The notes under the pieces are model-generated. The model was not told where the DNA came from. It made no database searches and saw only the letters and a list, made by a program, of their open reading frames with translations. Shown one piece after another: positions 48,581 to 61,400 of a DNA stretch of 64,000 nucleotides. Position numbers and translations under genes: made by a program. Position 1 is the first letter of the stretch, and each line of letters begins with the position of its first letter. Where the stretch lies: assembly GCA_022496805.1 (NCBI GenBank), contig CM040097.1, positions 19,210,072-19,274,071 on the forward strand, given 5' to 3'. Origin of the DNA: Pohlia nutans. Lineage: Eukaryota > Streptophyta > Bryopsida > Bryales > Mniaceae.

Positions 48581-50752
48581 CCTGAAGAATCAACTGAAGG
48601 TTTTTTTTTTGTCATTTCCACTCAAAACTGTCATTTCTATTGCGTTCAGCCAAAGATTCTTTGGGGAGAAATCTAATCATAAGATCTTGTACTTCACTTT
48701 CCTAAGATCATGTGGTAAAAAAATCATCAAATTTGATCGTACGGATTGGAAGATAATAGCATTTAAAATTAGATAAAAAGTTTGATATCAAGAAGATGCT
48801 TAGATTGCCCAAAAAACAAGATTGTCCATAACTTTCTCATCACTAGTCCAAATTGAATAAATAAAAGCTTCATATGTAGAAAAAATATGATCTGTAAGAA
48901 ACTTCTTTTTAAGAAAGAATTTAAAGTTTTCGAGAATTTCTTTTTATCTCTGAGAATGTGAAAATTATGTTTAAAATGGTATAATTTTTTGCTCCCGGGC
49001 ATAATATTTCAAAATATTATGAATGTGCTAAATAGAGTAAAAAGATTCCTAAAGATTCCTAAAGATTTTAGAATATTCTAAAAAGATCCTAAATTTAAGA
49101 TGATTCCAAAAATATTCCAAAAAGATTTTGCACATGACTGAATTCTGTTGATTTGGTTATTGCACTATTCAAATCAACAGTAAAAAATTGACGTTTTGCT
49201 GATTTTTACAAAAAGTTCAAAAATGAGTTAAAATAGTCGTTGCAGTGCTCCAAACAATAGAAATCAGTTGATTTTCTATTGATTTGGTCATAACTTTCTA
49301 GTAGTGACCATAGTATAGCTTTGATTAGTAGTATTACCAACTTGACAATGGACAAATGAATGTGACCAAAATTTATTAAAACTTAAAACCATAATGGACC
49401 GATTTAATTACAAACAAAATGTTGGAATACTAAGAATATAGATTGATAATACAAATGAGTCAAAATAAAGTTCTTATTCTCGTGGGAAATACTAGAAATT
49501 TTAGAAGATTATTTCTCAAGTCCTTGCCTATTTATGGCAATATTATAGACTCTATAAAACGCTTATTTTGGACAAGGTATTCAATTAAGTGGGACCTTTA
49601 TTCAAGACAAAGCTCTCAAAGAAAAAATACAAAAATTATCTTTAAACGTAAAAAGAATTATATTCAATAAAATTTGAAAAAAGATTGAACCTAGCCAAGT
49701 GTTTATAGTTTAAAATGGGGAATTACTTTTAGATTTTTCTGTACACTATCTGCTTTGTCAATATAGTAAACTTAAATCACAAATAGTGAAGTACAAATAG
49801 TGAAGTACCTCAAGGTTATGCTTGTTGGACTGGGCGCAAAATTTCAGAACCAATCTATAAATTTACTTATGGGCCAATAAATCTAACAATAACGCCACTT
49901 GTTCCAGACTTTATGTGTCAAGATAAGAAAAATGTGTTAATTTGTCCCCTCCTTTAATTTGTAAACTTCTAAAGATCTATAGTTATTGCTAATACCTAAA
50001 ATCTAAGAGGGTTTTGACACAGTCTAGAGAAAAGGTAAGTAAAACATAGAGAAGTGTGTTAAGAGAGATTGTCCCATAGTGATTGTCCTTCTTTGCTAGA
50101 ACCAGTATAAGGGTTACAGCTAAAATCTAACTGACATCATAGGAAGTAGAGATACTGATCGGCTCAGTCTTTAAAGGTATTGACAATTTCTCGGGCTTTC
50201 TGTAATCTCCCCTCCCTTCTTACTATCTATAAATTAAAGAGAATTTATTGGAATCATTATTTTTACTTATGGTCACATTAAATGTTTCAGCAACATTTCA
50301 AAGATTTATCTAAAAAATCAGGGCAATAGACTGATATGGGTTCCCCGAAAAACCCTTTTAACTCTGAAATCAACTCCTATGACAACTTTGAATGAGTCCC
50401 TCTTTAAAACGAAGTAAAAAATGAATCAACCAGATGTGGTTTTGATTTTTTACACTCATGAAGTACACAAAAAAAAATCATGTAAAAATTAAAGAGGTTT
50501 AAAGATTTTTAAAAAGACTTTTTGTACAAAATCTGAATTTTTCCTAGCTCCTTAAAAAATCCAATACATTTGTTTAAAGTGTCCAATGATGTCATTTTGG
50601 TACCAATTTTGATATGAAGTACATCTAGATATGTATTATTTGAAGTGATTAATTTGAAGGATTAAAAATATTATTTATTTTGTACTACAATGCCTGCAAA
50701 TGCTAATTTTTGGCAATTTTTTCCACGAAGCATAAAAACATTCATCAATTCA

Positions 50753-51060
50753 TGCACAACCTAATGACCTAATTAATTATAGTTCTTCCACTACATCTAA
50801 CAAAGAATATCAAGCCAAACAGACAGTTGTATGGAAGAGAAAGGCAAGTTGAAGATCACCATATTGAAATCCTTGGGCTAATTTATTGTGGACGTAGTTT
50901 TGAAAATTGGGATACTTTTTCATCAAAAATGCTAAGATGCTTTCAAAAGGTCTCTCCAAAGGACTCACATGCCCAACATCTCCTCATCGATTTTTCAATG
51001 AAGGATCCACGTGTCCAGAGTTCCAGTCTTTTGTCATCAATAAAAGGGGATGCAACCTGT
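50753..51060 (+). pseudogene. Possible Copia RNase H remnant
   Basis: Just past the second 410-bp repeat, the plus strand reads SSTTSNKEYQAK, similar to the Copia RNase H motif SSTEAEYxA, then degenerates. This fits the far side of the Copia relic interrupted by the 3.3-kb insertion, but it is short. Confidence 0.4.
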
Positions 51061-51159
51061 TAAAATTTCATAACAAGTCATTCCAAATATATGATTATTT
51101 GGAACTCAAATGAACTTGGACGATTCCACTGGATTGAAAGTTAGTGGAAAGTGTTCTTT

Positions 51160-54100
51160 CTAGTGCTTGGGCAAGGTGTTACATGCTTCTTGTAACATCC
51201 GCCATTGCTCCTCATGCTGCTCATCAAGCACTCGCCATGGAAGACCATAATCAAACTCGATTGTATTTCCCTGTGCAAGATGGGAAGTTGCCACTGCGTC
51301 TCTCTGCAGTAAGTTCAAGATCAGTCACACAAGCCAGTTAATTCAATTGTACGCTAATTCATGGAAAGGACTGAAACTTCTCATTAATTCTCTTAACATT
51401 TGATGGCACGGAATGCACTTAGAAATGCTTGTATCTAATTATTAGAATGTATAGATCGTATCTAATTATTACAAAGTATATAACTATTACAAAATTTATA
51501 GATCGTATCAAGATGAGTACTCTATCAATACTTAAAGAGTTCAGGTAAGATCAATTGTAACTCACATAATCTTCATTAATATAATCTCGCCCTTCTTTAG
51601 GAAATTCAATATGGCCAGGAAACTTCGATGTTGGTGCTTTGAAATCACTGTATTTAAAAATACTTGCAGTCAATAGCCTGTGCAACCATAGAAGTCAGAT
51701 ACTTAGTAGATTACTCAACATAAATGATCAAGCACTGGATAATCTATCACTCACTAGATGAATCCACCACCGCCTTGACCCCTGTTGAAGACGAATAGAA
51801 GCAAGTGCTCATTTGACAAGAGCTAAGCTAACACCAAAAAACAGGCATGACTGAAAGGTTCCCGAACAATCCTCTCGACGGGTCCACAACTCATGTGTAA
51901 GAGAGGGGCAGCCTTTAGTAATGAAATATCGTCCCTTGCGTTAAAATATATGTTATGTATATTTGATTTTTTAAATAAATAAATAATAACGAACAATGAG
52001 AGCACAATACAGCAAATTTGCAAAATGAGGGGCTGGCATACCTGGTCCCCACAATTATAGCTTTATTCGTCAATAATTGAAGAAACTCGTTAGCCAAGGA
52101 GGGGGACGGAAGCTTCAACAGTGCCGAAGCTAGAAAGACAAGCACACCACTTTAGAGTTTTTCACAAATGAATTTTTCTAAAATTGCTTAAACAATTGAA
52201 GCGTTGAGCTGCTGGGAGGCATTGCATAGGAGAGCACAGATAGAGAGAGGGACGCACTAGTTCGATAATGAGGCGACACGGGTGGTACAATTCGCACGTC
52301 ACATCTGTATTTCAAAGTCTGAGTGAGAGCTTCCTGCATGTCGTTCAATTAAGGGTCAATTAATTATTACTTCCAGATGTGAGCATGTGAAGGTTAGCAA
52401 AAAAGGATATGTATTTCAGGTCACATGGATATGTAAAACTGAACCGAGATTGAAGAATCGTTCTGGTGATATGATAAAAAGAGAAAGTTCTAACCGCCAA
52501 ATCATCAGAATGAAGTCCAGTAACCAAATTCTGAAGTAATAGAACCCTGTTGCTGTTAATAGCCGGAAGAAGATTAGAGACCTCCCAGTCCTGTAGCATT
52601 CAATCCACCTTTTTTAATCAGAATAGTGACTTGATCTATTCTGTGCACAATGTATGAGAAGAACAATCTTATCAATATAGAAAATTCCTGGAAATCACTC
52701 ACCTGAACTCTTGGTTTGAAAATATGTCCTTGAGGTTTCTGCAGCATCAATACAATTGAGTGTAAATTCAACATATCGGCAATCAAGAAGGAATCGCATA
52801 AGAATAGTAATCATACGCAACCGATGGAAGTACAAAAGAGCTTTTAGTCCTTTTCAAATGCCATGAAGTATGGTCAATAGGGATTCTCATAAAGCATTGT
52901 AGCATTGTGCACGTTCTACACAACAAATGCATTCAAACAGGCATCCAAAGTCTTCTAAAGAATGATCTGACATTATAATTAGGTGACCGCTTGTTACCTG
53001 TTCAGCACCAGGAGATCTGGCAATAGCAACACCTTCATCAGCTCTTTTCTGAAGTTCAGACTTCTCCTTTTCAGCTGAGGCATTAGTCCTCTCCAGAGGC
53101 TTGACAATTAATTTCGGTGCCCGTTTAATACTAGGCACATTTTCATGATTCCTTTTTTTCTCACCACTCACTGCTCCAACTTCAGTACTAGGCTTAGTTT
53201 CAAGTTTCCGTTTCTTCTCGCTACTCACTGCTCCATCTTCAGTACTAGGCTTAATTTCATGTTTCCTTTTCTTCTCACCGCTCTCTGCGCCAACTTTGGT
53301 ACTAGGCTTGGTTTCAAGTTTATTTTTCTTCTCACCAGTCACTGCTCCATCTTCAGCACTAGGCTTCCTTTTCTTCTCACCGCTACCTGCTCCAACTTCG
53401 GTACTAGGATTAGTTTTAAGTTTCCTTTTCTTCTCACCAGTCACTGCTCCACCTTCAGTACTAGGCATGTTTTCAAGTTTCCTTTTCTTCTCACCACTCA
53501 CTGCTCCATCTTCAGTACTAGGCACATTTTCATGTTTCCTTTTCTTCCCAACACCCACTTCTCCGTCGTTAATACCAACTTTTTTCTTGAAGCCTACTGG
53601 AGCAATGGAAGAATTCGACGCCTTGACAGGTTTAACATCCTTCCCTTCCGGTTTAACTGCTTTCGCCTTAGAGGAAGTAGGCGGTTTACCTTTGTTGGTT
53701 ACTGGCGAAACCTCCTGTCTTTTACTACTTGAATAGATCTTCGAAGGTGCTGGAATACCGAAGACTAAGCGTTCAGGACTAGGGTTTTTTGCACCCAGCT
53801 CACCTTTGACTACTGTCTTGAGGATATGTAATTCTTCGTTCTTATTCTCTACAGCGTCTACCTTAGGTGGCTCTAGTACCAAATCATCGCTCTTCCTCTT
53901 GAACTTTCGTTCAGTTGAATCTCCCGACGGAGCGGGTGACACCTCAGGAACAGATGAACGTATAGCTATGGCTGCACCCTGATGGGAAGACGAACCCGAA
54001 ACTGCAGGAGACTGGCGCTGCATCCTGGAACCAGAGACCTACAAACGAATATACCAAAAATCGCAGCTGGGGAACTTAGAGTGCATGTAGGACCAGACAT

Positions 54101-55128
54101 GTGTAAGGTAACTACACCTAATTGCCACCCATACCCAAAAGCAACCCTTATACATTCTTGCCTACAATGTACAAAGTCTGAACATGAGAGCTTAGGTACG
54201 CCTATTATCAGCACTTTGAAAATTCATGCTAAGATGTGTTGTAATCGTCTTTCAATTGCTAACAAGAATTAACAGAAACTAATGCAGTCTTAAAATACGA
54301 ACCATGGGCAAAATGCTTATTAGGACGGAGGTAAAGTTTAAGAATCGTTCAAACCTGTGAAGACGAGCGTGCAAAAGTCTTGTCTACTGGTACAAGCCAC
54401 TCCTTCTTGTTGTATACTTTCTGAGCTGCAGGTCAAAACCTTTAGCATTTTTAAAAAATTGCTTGGATCTAATCATTGAGTATCAAAACCCTAAAAACTA
54501 AACCCTAAACCCTAAACCCTAAAAAAAACACGAGGTTGCGAAACTGGAATTAGTACCTCCAATGGCTTCTTCCACATCCTCAAGCCCAACGACTTCCTCC
54601 GCAGCAGGATCATAACCTCGACGAAAAAAGTAGTCCGCGGCTTCAACTTGCTCACGAGAAGGCACCTCGTTCAAGCTCTCCTCTGCAGTGCAAAGTATGA
54701 TGCATTTTCCAGCTATCGCTTCCTGGATTGACAGAGCTTGAATAAAACCCCATGAATTCTCAGAAAACAGTAAATTCAAATGGCAATGGATCTCTTACCA
54801 ATAGCATATCGATCTCCACGCCAGGTCCTTCTCCAGAGGCCAGAAAAAGCTCCTTCAGCTCGGGGGTGTCATCCAGCCCTTTCACAGAGACGGGAAACTC
54901 AGAGGACGAATAGAATCTCCGAATTCGGCACATCTCTTTCCCCTCCTTCTCGAAAAGCTTCACAATTTTTCCAATATGAACGTGCTTCGATTTCAATATA
55001 CATCGCACACAATCTCCGAGCGCAAATACTTCATCGTTAATCGTCACGGTCTTGTAGTTGCTGCCTACCTTCGCTCCCCACACATAGTCCGTTTTACCAA
55101 TACCCTCGGCCATGCTACTTTCCGCCAT
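51160..55128 (-). CDS. ASI1: BAH-RRM nuclear protein, ASI1/IBM2/SG1 type, 10 exons
   Basis: Exons from the 5' end: 54,799-55,128; 54,557-54,722; 54,355-54,425; 52,998-54,038; 52,703-52,738; 52,495-52,590; 52,258-52,333; 52,042-52,129; 51,566-51,677; 51,160-51,303. All junctions are GT-AG and in phase, giving 719 residues. Residues about 20-160 form a BAH domain (FLASGEGPG, then EAIAGKCIILCTAEE), as in ASI1. Residues about 190-536 are a basic, disordered linker with eight tandem 15-19-residue repeats (KKRK..PSTE.GAVSGE). An RRM starts with VLLLQNL (about 565) and continues over four small exons. The C-terminus (SKFPGHIEF, then RDAVATSHLAQ) matches the conserved ASI1 tail. In Arabidopsis ASI1 associates with chromatin and RNA and promotes full-length transcripts of genes with heterochromatic introns; the same role here is inferred from the family. 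First ATG of the frame used; Met6 is an alternative start. Confidence 0.9.
53130..53550 (-). repeat. Coding minisatellite in the BAH-RRM gene, about 57-bp unit, 8 copies
   Basis: Each unit encodes KKRKLETKPSTEVGAVSGE or a close variant; the fourth unit is four residues short. Every unit keeps a KK(R/N)(K/N) basic block and a Ser/Thr-Glu acidic block, so the linker is an array of NLS-like and possible phosphorylation motifs. Length is in multiples of three throughout. Confidence 0.9.
54486..54523 (+). repeat. Short telomere-like run in intron 2 of the BAH-RRM gene
   Basis: AAACCCTA repeated about three times with flanking CCCTAAA fragments. This is the plant telomere-like or telo-box motif; it is too short to be an old telomere. 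Confidence 0.85.
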
Positions 55129-56600
55129 CCCCTCACAAATACTTTATGACTGAACTAGGTTTGCGATCAATGTAGCCCTGTTTGCCACACAATTCACTGA
55201 GTTTTCGTTAAAAAAGCAAGATCACTTCATAGAATCCGATTGTTTCGCCGAAAAGAGAATTACTAGAGCTGGTTTTTCACGATTTTCACCGCATGTTGCC
55301 ATGGTTGAAGGAAAACAACCGGAAAGAAAATGTATATGTCTACTGGACGTGATTTCTGATGCTATTGTGAATCAAAAAGAGCGAGACTTAGTGCGTTGAG
55401 AAGAGTGAAGAGAAAAGGTTCAAGAAAGCACAAGAATTAGTGAAAATTGGATCGGAAAGAAGCGGACAAGTACTGGAAACGAATGCGAGCTTACATCAAG
55501 GGCCATCAGCTGGATAAACAAGCACGGAGACAAGACTACTCGTGCGGAGTCGATTGGAGAGAAAGAGATTGACGGATCGCATTGTTGAAGTTCCCGCCTG
55601 AGTAGTCAAGGGATGAATATGCGTATGATTGGATGAATGATTCTGTGAGAATGTAACCCTAACTTGACAAAAAGCTACATCCTAGAATATCCTCCTATGT
55701 GACACATTTGTCACACATTCAAACTATGTTGTAATAAAAATAAAAAATAAAATGAAACTCCATATGGAAAGATTTTAGAGAATTGAATTTTGTTTTTTTT
55801 ATTTTTTATTTTTTATTTTTAAAAATCATTATAATTATTAGTGTTACGATTTAAATAATGTTTTTAAGTCTTGTGACATGCGATATTTTTCTAATTTGGA
55901 AAAAAAATTACTAATTTAGAAATGTTCTTACCAAAGGCACAATAAAAACATGGTAACAACTACAATACTTCAAAAATATAAAATTAATAGATAGATAGAT
56001 AGATAGAAACTCCGGTCCTTTATACAAGGCCGGCGTGAATAAATTGTCTGTTCGTAATGACAATGACTTAGGGCCCACTGGACCAGAGGCCATTGGTACA
56101 AAACTACTCCCCTCTTTCGAGGATAGACGCTTTGGTGACTAATAACGGGACCCGGGCACTACTAGTGAATTGTAGCGTTAGTTAGGTTGGATGGGTGAGT
56201 ATAAGAATGGGTTGGGGGTGATGGGTGGTTGCCAAGTCATGAGTGCCATGGTTGGTTTGGTGAGGCATATGTATGACAGCCATATGGTCTGGGTTCAATT
56301 CCTGGTGGACCTGTTGGAGCAATGGTGTGATATCTCATGACTTGGTGTTGCTAGTGAGTTTATGCTAGGCAGGAAAGATTGTACAAACCAACCGGCCCTT
56401 ATCCTACTTATCTGAGACAAGTGCTAACAAATAAAGAGTAGTCTGTAACCACTTACCCCCTCTTTTGTTAAGGTACAAAGTTTGATGGTATAGGTTGGTT
56501 GTTTTCAAGTTTTCTTTTATGTAGTATTATGGATGCCGCATGATGTATAGCAATGGTGTTTATTTTTGTAAATGTGTTTTTGATAGAAGATTCGGGTATT
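55129..56600. other. Upstream region of the BAH-RRM gene
   Basis: Non-coding. Contains AT-rich runs (about 55,730-55,920), a GATA microsatellite at 55,990-56,008, a copy of the dispersed short repeat (about 56,000-56,150), and a stretch at 56,215-56,310 with a B-box-like GGGTTCAATTCCTGG that may be a tRNA-derived SINE. No promoter motif can be supported. Confidence 0.45.
56000..56155 (+). repeat. Dispersed short repeat, copy 2
   Basis: GATAGATAGAAACTCC, then CGTAATGACAATGACTTAG, then TTGGTACAAAACTACTCCCC and GATAGACGCTTTGGTGA. Same segment order as 34,740-34,890. Confidence 0.6.
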
Positions 56601-56606
56601 TTTAGT

Positions 56607-58200
56607 TTATTTACGAGGAGTTTTATTGAAGGTATGTGTGTTGTACTTTGAGCGCCGACTGTGATTACTATGAGGGGATCTACTTGCCAACCGAGATTGG
56701 TTATGTTGTTTTATGAGTGGTAGATATTTTTGGGTTTTTGTATTGATGGCATCTTCAGAGAATCTGTCATTGCAGTATGTAAATTCAATGAATCTGATAG
56801 TGAGAGTGTTGTCTGGGTTCAGTGGAGGGGGACTTTGGTATGGGAGTCCTTTGACGCATAGTATGTCTGGTTTGAATTTGGCGTTGCAGTGGCATCTTTG
56901 TGGGCCACACATGTGCAAGGGAGCAGCCATGTAGGAACTATATTTTCTTGTGGGTGATTTTGGAAGGTTCCTACATTCATTAAGATGTAGCATCGGGTTT
57001 TTTGGGATGATAGTATAAGTTGTCTAAGTTCCCATACTGCTTTGTTGTGTCGCTTAATTCTGATCGCATGGAGATGGTGGTGAGTACATTTGAAGAGGAT
57101 ATAAAGCCAGGTATCTGCATCGAGGGAGTTACTGAGGGGGCATGTGTTGGAGGGAAACCGGTTTATGAAAAAGAATAGTTGTTTTCTTGCATTACCCATG
57201 TATTGGCCAATGCGTAGTTTTAAAAGGCTGGTTTTTTGAAAGTCAGTTATTGTGGGATTGGACCAAAATTCATTGGAGATGTCGCAGTCTATGTCCGGGT
57301 TAAGTGCCCATTTACTGATGTTGGAGAAGTGTTGTGTCATTATTTCTAGGTTTTGTTTTCTATCATGTTTTCTAATGTATTCTGTTAGGCATCTGACATG
57401 TCTTTTATCAGGACGTCTGGTTGGACCGGGCTATACATCTTTTTGGTAGTAGTAGGGGGTGGTGTGTGCGAATTCGTATGGTTTTGAAGCAAATTTGTAT
57501 ATTTTTCTAGTACCGGCCTTTGCGAGTTTGTCGGCTTGTTCATTACCTTGTATATTGGAGTGGACTTTGACTTTGTATAGTGTAGTAGGTTGTGTTTGAG
57601 ACTGGAGCATGGTTATCATTGATTCTAATATAGTTTTATCAGCATGGTTTCTATGGAGGGTAGGGTGGTGTAGTTGTGTTTGAAGGACGTAGATGCAATT
57701 GAGGCAGTCTGTAAATATATGTGCGGGTTCATTTGGATATTTGGTGGTGATGATTTGTAAAGTTTTGTGAATGGCCATTAGTTCAGCTTGAAAGATGGTT
57801 TGTAGACCCGGTAATCGTTTTGAGATTTGTATTTCGTCTTTTGTAGGGTTATATATACCATAGCCAGCTTTCTCTCGTATCCAATATCCGTCTTCATGCA
57901 GTTTGGGGGGTATGAAGGATCCGTTTGTGAAATAGCTATATTGTGGGGGAAATTTGAGTTGTGTTAATTGCGTAGTTAGGTAGTGGAGGGATGTTTGGAG
58001 GAGTTTGGATTTTGTTTGGGGGGTAAATCGGTTTCTTCCATGTAGTGCTTTTGTTTACTGGTGAATTTGGGGGGGTAGGGGAGATGTGTTGGATGTAGAA
58101 TTGTGGGATTTAGGCTTGTTCGATTGTGGTTTTAAGGGTGTTGATTTGATCTTGTGTGGAGATGATACAGTTTTGGTGATGAATACATAGGATGTGTATT
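56607..58200 (-). pseudogene. Decayed retroelement 3' half: RNase H and Cys/His C-terminus
   Basis: Minus-strand frame with an RNase H fold: YFTNGSFIPP (first catalytic Asp replaced by Asn at 57,923-57,925), FQAELMAIHK (Glu), IFTDCLNCIYVL (Asp), then KVHSNIQGNEQADKLAKAG. An in-frame TAG at 57,431-57,433 interrupts it; the same frame then continues with a Cys/His-rich C-terminal region (CPLSNSLDADTW, KCTHHHLHAIR, LLPCTC), and a frameshift near 56,900 leads to RCHCNAKFKPDILCVKGLPY. The domain order suits the end of a LINE-like polyprotein. The right-hand continuation is at 63,666-64,000, separated by the Copia insertion. Confidence 0.75.
58196..58200. repeat. Target site duplication, left copy (GTATT)
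   Basis: GTATT directly before the left LTR equals GTATT at 63,666-63,670 directly after the right LTR; five base pairs is the normal Copia target duplication length. Confidence 0.9.
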
Positions 58201-58458
58201 TATTGAAGGTAGAGAAGATTGCACAAGGCACACACACAAACACAAGGAATGCGTAGAAAGAGATGATCTTTACTCAAAGGCCTTCCACCTTAAGTAGTGT
58301 ACACTAGGAGGTCACCATGGACAAACCATATGGGATAACTCATCACAAGGACACTCTAGAGATCAGCCCATGCCTAACCCCTCCTCCCACACACCATTAT
58401 TTAGCACCCGTACGTCTTTGGCTTCTAGCAATACTACGTTGCATCAATTACCTCAATA
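58201..58458 (-). repeat. 3' LTR of the Copia element
   Basis: 258 bp, same sequence as 63,408-63,665. The last codons and stop (58,434) of the gag-pol frame lie inside it. Confidence 0.95.
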
Positions 58459-61400
58459 CTCCCACTTTGCGTAGAGCCAAAGCCTCTAAGTCCAAATGCT
58501 ATTACTAATCGTTGGTGTCGGTCTCTACAAAGACCCTTTGTGAGCACATCCGCCACCATGTGCTCCGTTGGGCAATATTCCAAATGTATAACTCCCAATT
58601 CCAACTTCTCCCGAATGAAGTGGTATTGCACATCAATGTGCTTCGTGCGTGAATGATGTGTAGGGTTCTTTGCAAGTGAAATGCACCCTTGGTTGTCACA
58701 CATAATCGTTGTAGCCTCACCTTGTGTGCAACCCACATCCACCATTAGTTGCCTCAACCAAATGGCCTCCTTCGTGGCATGGCTCGTAGCCATGTACTCG
58801 GCCTCCACCGTTGATGTCGCCGTGGTTTGTTGCCGCTTGCTATTCCACGACACCGCTCCCGATCCGACCTTGAACATGTAGCCCGTTGTCGATCTTCGAT
58901 CGCTCGTGTCTCCCGCGTAGTCCGCGTCACAATAGCCGCTCAACACAATGTCTTTGCCTCCAAGACACAACTTCACATCGCTTGTGCCCCTCAAATAACG
59001 CATGATCCTCTTGACCGTCATCCAATGCATCGAGCCCGGTCTCGCCATGTGTTGACTCACCACGCTAATTGGATACGCAAGGTCGGGCCGTGTCGCAATC
59101 ATCGCATACATCAATGACCCCACCGCTTGCTTGTATGGCACCTCCGCCATCGATTTAGCCTCCATCGCATACTCCTCCTCCGAAAGCTTGACGAGCTTGG
59201 AGTTTGCATCCAATGGTGTTGCCACGGGCTTACAATCCTCCATCCCGAATCTCTTGAGCACGTCCATCACATACTTGCCTTGACTCATGGTGATAGTGCG
59301 TGTAGCCCTGTCTCGCACAAACTCAACACCAAGACAAAAGTGCAATTCTCCAAGATCACTCATCTCGTACTCTCTCTCAAGCATGCCTTTTAATGCATCC
59401 ATTAAACTCATGAGGCTTGCAAGAATGATCAAATCATCAACATATATAATCACAATCACCACATGTTGCCCCTCTTGCATGAAGTAGAGACTATGATCCG
59501 CAATGCTCCTAGTAAACCCGTGTGCAACCAAGAACGTGTCAATCTTTTGGTACCACGCTCTTGGAGATTGTTTCAACCCATACAATGATTTTTGCAACTT
59601 ACAAACAAGGTGCTCATTACCTTGTTGCACAAACCCCTCAGGTTGCACCATGTAGATGTCCTCCTCCAAATCGCCATTCAAAAATGCGGTCTTCACATCC
59701 ATTTGATGCATCTCCAAGTCCAAGGCCGCTCCAATGGCAAGAATGCATCGAATGGTGGTGAACTTGGCCACGGGAGCAAATGTCTCGTGAAAGTCCACCC
59801 CATGCACTTGCGCGAACCCCTTGGCTACTAATCTTGCCTTGTGACGCACAACAATACCCGAAACATCCCTCTTTGTCCGAAACACCCATTTGCAACCAAT
59901 GGGGTTGCGATCCTTTGGAATGGGAGTTAATTGCCACGTACCGTTAGCAATTAGAGAGTCGTACTCCTCTTGCATGGCGCGCTCCCACTTGACCGCATCC
60001 TCACCTTGCATGGCTTCTCGAATGGTCAATGGACCATCCGATAATGCCACATTCGCATGCTCGTCCTCCACTTGAGGGAAGATGTGGTTCTTCCACCATT
60101 CTCCAGGTGGCTTGCGCGATCTCTCGGGGTACCGCCGCTCGCTTGAAGAAACTTGCTCCTCTTGCGTGCCCTTTGCGCCATTCTTGGCCTTTGAGCTCGA
60201 TGGCGCTTCAACAACCTCCGTGTCGCCAGCTTCGTCATCACCGTCATCATCACCTACATCAACAACACTAGGAGACTTGGAGGGTGTGTCCACCAAAACG
60301 TCTCCACTACTCCCACTTGGACCAACCTCCAAAGGAGCCTCCATCGTAGACTCCTCACAAAATGTCACATCACGTGACCGAATGATCTTCCTCGTGTCCA
60401 CCGACATGAGTCTATACGCCTTGGTACCTTCACAATACCCAAGAAACACACATTTCAAGGCCTTAGCCTCGAGTTTCGTCCTCCGTTCGTCGGGAACCTT
60501 CGCATATGCAATGCATCCGAAGATGCGCATGTGTGCAACACATGGTTGCCTCCCACTCCACGCTTGCTCCGGCGTCATGCCTTCAACCGCGCTTGTTGGA
60601 CACCGATTGCGTGTGTATACCGCATTCACCACCGCTTCCGCCCAAAGGTCCAACTTCAAGTTTTGAGCGTGCAACATGCTCCTCGCCATCTCTACAATGG
60701 TGCGATTTGCGCGCTCCGCAACTCCATTTTGTTGAGGCGTGTACGGGGCCGAAGTTTGGCGTGCGATGCCTTCATTCTTCAAAAGCTCGTCAAATTTCTT
60801 GGACATGTACTCGCCGCCATTGTCCGACCGAAACACCTTGATCTTCAACTCGGATTGGTTCTCCACCAATGTCTTGAACTCCTTGAACTTCTCAAAGCAC
60901 TCACTCTTGGCTTTGATAGGGTAGAGCCATATCTTCCTTGAAAAATCATCGATGAAGGTCACAAAGTACTTGCAACCTCCCATCGATGTGGTCTTCATGG
61001 GGCCACACACATCCGAATGCACGATCTCCAAAACTTTTGTGGCCCGTGTCGCCCCTTCACCCGCAAATGGCAACCGTTGTTGCTTGCCTTCAATGCAACC
61101 TTCACACGTGAATGTAGAAGCATCCACTTTCAATTGATGAAGGTCCATACCGCTTACCATGCCGCGTAGTGTCTTCACACTCTTGATGTTCAAATGGCCA
61201 AGTCGACGATGCCACAACGCCAACTTGTCGTCCTTCAAGTTTGAATGCGCCAACGCCGCCGATTCCTTCGAATGCACCTTGGAGAACTTGATGTGGTACA
61301 AACCCTCGTGTTCTTCAATGATGGCCACCTCATCTCGACTCGGTGACAACACATAACACCCCTTATCACTAAACTCAACCCTCAAGTGCTTTGCCACTAA

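Larger units (their letters stand above)
47432..50752. mobile_element. 3.3-kb insertion flanked by 410-bp direct repeats
   Basis: The segments 47,432-47,850 and 50,334-50,752 are direct repeats of about 410 bp, clearly homologous throughout (for example AACTTTGAATGAGTCCCT, CCAATGAYGTCATTTTGGTA, TGAAGTACATCTAGATATGT). The arrangement suggests an old non-autonomous LTR element, or a duplication, nested in the Copia relic. No coding domain is recognised inside; the interior includes the foldback at 48,175-48,580 and AT-rich filler. No target duplication could be confirmed. Confidence 0.55.

Noticed and set aside
51755..51785. A 27-nt glycine-rich exon (GQGGGGFI) in the BAH-RRM gene
   Set aside because: It has a good donor and keeps phase, but extending the next exon upstream to 51,677 gives RLLTASIF, which fits the conserved RRM end of ASI1 much better.
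52998..53736. Plus-strand Phe/Ser/Leu-rich frames of 146-195 codons
   Set aside because: Antisense shadows of the KKRK repeat array in the BAH-RRM gene.
56215..56310. A complete tRNA gene
   Set aside because: A B-box-like motif is present, but the arms and anticodon cannot be folded convincingly by eye; kept only as a possible SINE.
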